Of a stretch of DNA of 10,699 nucleotides, positions 8,002 through 10,699 are shown piece by piece. Under the pieces are notes generated by a model that ran no database searches, was not told where the DNA came from, and saw only the letters and a program-made list of their open reading frames with translations. The stretch's first letter is position 1. Every line of letters begins with the position of its first letter. The stretch comes from Anaerolineales bacterium (lineage in GTDB: Bacteria > Chloroflexota > Anaerolineae > Anaerolineales > Villigracilaceae): positions 1 through 10,699 of the forward strand of contig JAFGKO010000012.1 of assembly GCA_016928525.1 (NCBI GenBank), read 5' to 3'. The position numbers and the translations under genes are program-made.

Positions 8002-9323
8002 GCGAATTCAAGATGCCAAGCCTGGGCGCCGACATGGACGCCGGCACCCTGGTGGAATGGAAGAAAAAGTCGGGCGATCCCGTCAAACGAGGCGATATCA
8101 TCGCCGCCGTGGAGACCGCCAAAGGCGTCATCGAGATCGAATGCTTCGAGGACGGCATCCTGGACCAGATCTTCTTCCAGGCCGGGCAGGAAGTCCCGGT
8201 CGGTCAGGTGCTGGCAACCATCTCCTCGAAGGATGAATTTGGTAAAGCGAAGCCATCCCCCGAGCCCCAGAAACCGCCCGAACCTGTGAAAGTCGAGAAG
8301 GTTCCTGAGACAGTCGCAACCGAACCGGTAAAGCCAGCTGCTGAGATAGTAGCAGAAGCGGTAAAAGCTGCAATACCGCAGCCGCCTGCAACCGGGGAAC
8401 GCATCAGGATATCTCCCCTGGCAAGCAGGATGGCGATCGAACTTGGCGTGGATCTTCGCCAGGTAAAGGGCACCGGCCCTGGTGGAGCGATCCAGCGCGT
8501 CGATATCGAGCGCGAAGCGCAAGCGCAAATAGCCGCCCCCCCGGAACCGGTAAAAGTTCCTGAACCCGTCACAGCCAAACCACAAGAAGTAGCAGCCGCA
8601 GCGCCGCCAGTCGAAGTCAAATCAGAACCTGCTCCCGATGCAAAGAAAGCCGTTGATTTCCAGACCGCCATGCGCTCGGCCATTGCCGCAGCCATGAGCA
8701 AATCCAACCGGGATATCCCACACTACTACATGGAAACCAGCATCGATATGACCAATGCGCTGCGCTGGCTGGAGGAAGAAAACCTGAAGCGCTCCATCCG
8801 CGAGCGCCTGCTGCCGGTAGTGGTGTTGCTCAAAGCCGTGGCTAAGTCGTTGACCGAAGTACCCGAGTTGAACGGCTTCTGGATCGATGGAAGCCACCAG
8901 GTAAGCGAAGCCATCCACATCGGCTTCGCCATTAACCTGCGACAGGGCGGTCTGCTCACCCCCGCCATCCATGATACCGACATGAAGGACTTCGACGAGC
9001 TGCGCGAGGCGATGAACGACCTGATCATCCGCACGCGCGGCAACCGCTTGCGCTCCTCTGAACTGACCGACGCCACCATCACCGTCACCAGCTTGGGCGA
9101 CCGGGGCGTTGAAAAGGTCTTTGGGGTCATTTACCCGCCCCAGGTAGCCCTGGTCGGGTTGGGCAAGATCACCCCGCAACCCTGGGCAGTGAACGGCGCA
9201 TTGTGCGTTCGACCGGTGCTGGTTGCCACCCTGGCAGGAGACCACCGCGCCACAGACGGTCACAAAGGCGGCCTGTTCCTGGAAGCATTGAATCGTAACC
9301 TGCAGGAGGTAGAAAAACTATGA
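7998..9323 (+). CDS. pdhC: Dihydrolipoamide acetyltransferase (E2) of PDH-type complex
   Basis: E2 core: carries the lipoyl arm and transfers the acetyl group to CoA. The 441 residues divide into one lipoyl domain (about 1-78; lipoyl Lys42 in [10 protein letters not shown]), a Pro/Ala/Val/Lys-rich linker (84-134), a peripheral subunit-binding domain (136-171, [15 protein letters not shown]...GTGPGGAI) for E1/E3 docking, a second linker (175-215) and the catalytic domain (about 217-441) with [10 protein letters not shown], giving His416 and Asp420. EPVKV recurs in both linkers (95-99 and 183-187). The start is the ATG overlapping the E1beta stop; the frame is open 34 codons further upstream but that part has no homology-like content. 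Only one lipoyl domain is present, as in many bacterial E2 proteins. Substrate class (acetyl versus other acyl) is inferred from the E1 genes. Confidence 0.92.
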   Translation: MSEFKMPSLGADMDAGTLVEWKKKSGDPVKRGDIIAAVETAKGVIEIECFEDGILDQIFFQAGQEVPVGQVLATISSKDEFGKAKPSPEPQKPPEPVKVEKVPETVATEPVKPAAEIVAEAVKAAIPQPPATGERIRISPLASRMAIELGVDLRQVKGTGPGGAIQRVDIEREAQAQIAAPPEPVKVPEPVTAKPQEVAAAAPPVEVKSEPAPDAKKAVDFQTAMRSAIAAAMSKSNRDIPHYYMETSIDMTNALRWLEEENLKRSIRERLLPVVVLLKAVAKSLTEVPELNGFWIDGSHQVSEAIHIGFAINLRQGGLLTPAIHDTDMKDFDELREAMNDLIIRTRGNRLRSSELTDATITVTSLGDRGVEKVFGVIYPPQVALVGLGKITPQPWAVNGALCVRPVLVATLAGDHRATDGHKGGLFLEALNRNLQEVEKL

Positions 9324-9565
9324 ACGAGAGCGAACTTAAGGAGATCATCATCGCCGAACTGACCAAGGTCGCCCCTGGCTCCGACCCCGGTGTGCTCGAT
9401 CTGGACGATAACTTGCGCGAGGGTCTCGACATCGACTCCTTCGACGCCCTCAACTTCTTCATCGCCTTGAGCGAACGCCTGCACATTGATATCTCCGAAA
9501 AGGACATGGGCAAGCTCAACACGATGAACGAGATCCTGCACTATTTGCAGGCGCAAAAAGTCTGA
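9320..9565 (+). CDS. Acyl carrier protein encoded within the PDH operon
   Basis: An 81-residue acidic protein with the size and helical pattern of acyl carrier proteins. The 4'-phosphopantetheine site is read as LDIDSFDAL with Ser40, preceded by DLDDNLREG (27-35) and followed by the typical helix and [10 protein letters not shown] (67-76). The common text at the site is DSL; here it is DSF, which occurs in specialised carriers. Its ATG overlaps the E2 TGA and has a near-perfect AGGAGGT 9 nt upstream, so strong co-translation with E2 is expected. No fatty-acid synthesis gene or phosphopantetheinyl transferase is in the window, which argues for a carrier tied to the dehydrogenase rather than the housekeeping AcpP. 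Possible jobs are accepting acyl groups from E2, carrying octanoyl groups for lipoylation, or a structural role. The fold is secure; the role is not. Confidence 0.9.
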   Translation: MNESELKEIIIAELTKVAPGSDPGVLDLDDNLREGLDIDSFDALNFFIALSERLHIDISEKDMGKLNTMNEILHYLQAQKV

Positions 9566-9579
9566 GCGATCACAAATCT

Positions 9580-9628
9580 TGCGAAGGGTTGTCCAGAAGA
9601 CGAAACCAGAAGGATCAAAACCTTCGCA
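9580..9628 (+). repeat. 8-bp inverted repeat with alternative inner stem
   Basis: TGCGAAGG (9580-9587) is the exact reverse complement of CCTTCGCA (9621-9628). Part of the right arm can pair instead with GAAGG (9609-9613), across a 7-nt loop. The two options are exclusive. They lie between the ACP stop and the long hairpin that precedes lpdA. Confidence 0.4.
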
Positions 9629-9644
9629 TCAAAAAGAGGGGGAA

Positions 9645-9687
9645 GTGGGGTGTTTCGGGCATGCTACGCACGTCCGAAACACCCCAC
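9645..9687 (+). repeat. Long perfect hairpin between ACP and lpdA
   Basis: GTGGGGTGTTTCGG (9645-9658) and CCGAAACACCCCAC (9674-9687) are perfect 14-bp complements. Pairing continues inward (G-T, C-G, one mismatch, then three more pairs) to a TAC loop, giving about 19 pairs with one mismatch. The following bases (ACACCCCGCTTTCTT) lack a T-run, so it is not a standard terminator. It may be an RNA-processing or stabilising stem that uncouples lpdA from the upstream genes, or a copy of a palindromic repeat. Confidence 0.75.
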
Positions 9688-9725
9688 ACCCCGCTTTCTT
9701 GAAAAGATATCATTGGAGATATTCT

Positions 9726-10699
9726 ATGCCTGAACAATATGATGTCGTTGTGGTTGGCGCGGGTCCCGGCGGCTATGTGGCCGCCATCCGCGCGGCGCAA
9801 CTCGGACAGAAGACCGCCATCGTCGACAAACAATGGCTCGGCGGTGTGTGCCTGAACGTAGGCTGCATTCCCTCCAAAGCGCTGCTCAAGAACGCCGAAC
9901 TGGCTCATACCCTGCGCGAGCGCAGCCAGGAATTTGGCTTTTCCTTCGATAATCTCAAACTGGACTACAGTGTGGCTGTCAAACGCAGCCGTCAGGTATC
10001 GGACAGATTGGTCAAGGGCGTTGGATTCCTGATGAAGAAGAATAAGATCGATGTCCACATGGGGACTGCGCATCTTTCTGGACCCAAAACTGTCACCGTT
10101 ACTGGCGCCGATGGCAAGGCGACAGAGTTATCTGCCAAAAACATCATCCTAGCAACAGGCGCTTCTTCGCTAGTGCCTCCGGCCTGGAAAGTGGACGGCC
10201 AGAAAATCGTCACCTACCTCGAAGCCATCCTGCAAGAGAAATTGCCCAAATCCGTGATCATCATCGGTGCGGGCGCCGTCGGCGTGGAATTCGCCACTGT
10301 CTGGAATGCCTACGGCGCAGAGGTGACCATCGTCGAGATGCTGCCGGGCCTGCTGCCGATGGAAGACGAAGAAATCGGGAAAGAATTGAAGAGGGCCTTC
10401 GATAAACGCGGCATCCAGTCGTTGGTGGGTCACAAGGTCGAATCAGTGGAGGCCACCAAGACGGGCGTCAAGGTAGTCGTCAGCGCCGAGGGCAAGGAAA
10501 CGGCACTCGAAGCCGAGCAGGCGCTGGTCGCGATCGGTTTCCGTCCTAACTCCAAAGGATTGGAACTGGAGGAACTGGGCGTCAAGCTCAATGAACGCGG
10601 CTTCATCGAAATCGATGAAAAGATGCAAACCAACGTACCCGGCATCTATGCCATTGGCGACGTGACCGGCAAGCTGATGCTGGCGCACGTCGGCTCGGC
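9726..10699 (+). CDS. lpdA: Dihydrolipoamide dehydrogenase (E3), 3'-truncated by window edge
   Basis: FAD-linked E3 that reoxidises the dihydrolipoyl arm of E2 with NAD+. The frame is open from the ATG to the window end: 324 residues of a family of about 460-475, so the C-terminal dimerisation domain with the catalytic His-Glu pair is outside. Seen are the FAD fingerprint VVGAGPGGYVAAIRAAQLG (9-27), the redox disulfide GGVCLNVGCIPSKALL (Cys42, Cys47), ATGASS (143-148), the NAD-binding fingerprint IIIGAGAVGVEFA (178-190) and the second FAD motif GIYAIGDVTG (306-315). GGAGA lies 6 nt before the ATG. It is the only gene of the operon with its own clear spacer (160 nt) and ribosome site away from the preceding stop, consistent with separate dosage or sharing with other lipoyl complexes. 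Other flavin disulfide reductases are unlikely given the CLNVGC text. Confidence 0.96.
   Translation, partial: MPEQYDVVVVGAGPGGYVAAIRAAQLGQKTAIVDKQWLGGVCLNVGCIPSKALLKNAELAHTLRERSQEFGFSFDNLKLDYSVAVKRSRQVSDRLVKGVGFLMKKNKIDVHMGTAHLSGPKTVTVTGADGKATELSAKNIILATGASSLVPPAWKVDGQKIVTYLEAILQEKLPKSVIIIGAGAVGVEFATVWNAYGAEVTIVEMLPGLLPMEDEEIGKELKRAFDKRGIQSLVGHKVESVEATKTGVKVVVSAEGKETALEAEQALVAIGFRPNSKGLELEELGVKLNERGFIEIDEKMQTNVPGIYAIGDVTGKLMLAHVGS

Overview
The window reads as a bacterial chromosome segment with moderately high G+C genes and lower-G+C spacers. The eukaryote-like long formate--tetrahydrofolate ligase, the short AcsA-type synthetase, and two dispersed repeat types that I recall from Anaerolineae-like genomes suggest Chloroflexota (Anaerolineae or a relative). 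This assignment is an inference from memory, not a search result. All genes found lie on the + strand.

Layout. (1) 1-1418: the 3' three-quarters of fhs (one-carbon metabolism), cut by the window edge and followed by a GC-rich hairpin. (2) 1559-2094: a possible 45-residue peptide ORF ending 5 nt before a tautomerase-superfamily gene; an intrinsic terminator follows at 2119-2139. The tautomerase gene appears to carry a dispersed repeat inside its coding sequence. (3) 2157-2203: an imperfect palindromic intergenic repeat, directly upstream of a membrane-associated sulfotransferase-like gene (2225-3421). (4) 3422-4184: a 763-nt gap without a convincing gene but rich in signals: a consensus -10 box overlapped by a perfect 9-bp dyad, a strong intrinsic terminator about 80 nt later, further stems, a second terminator-like element, and two inverted repeats just upstream of acsA. 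(5) 4185-10699: a tightly packed operon acsA - pdhA - pdhB - pdhC - acyl carrier protein - lpdA (3' end cut off). Three junctions are 4-nt ATGA overlaps and one is a 2-nt gap. The exception is the 160-nt ACP-lpdA gap, which holds a near-perfect long hairpin.

How the genes work together. AcsA activates acetate to acetyl-CoA with ATP. E1alpha/E1beta (thiamine diphosphate), E2 (lipoyl) and E3 (FAD) form a pyruvate dehydrogenase-type complex that makes acetyl-CoA and NADH from pyruvate. The operon therefore joins two routes to acetyl-CoA and adds a dedicated acyl carrier protein translated in overlap with E2. The ACP is the least expected member and the best candidate for unrecognised biology: it might accept acyl groups from E2, feed octanoyl groups for lipoylation, or have a structural role. 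The long structured leader and the intra-operon hairpin suggest RNA-level control, which the sequence alone cannot prove.
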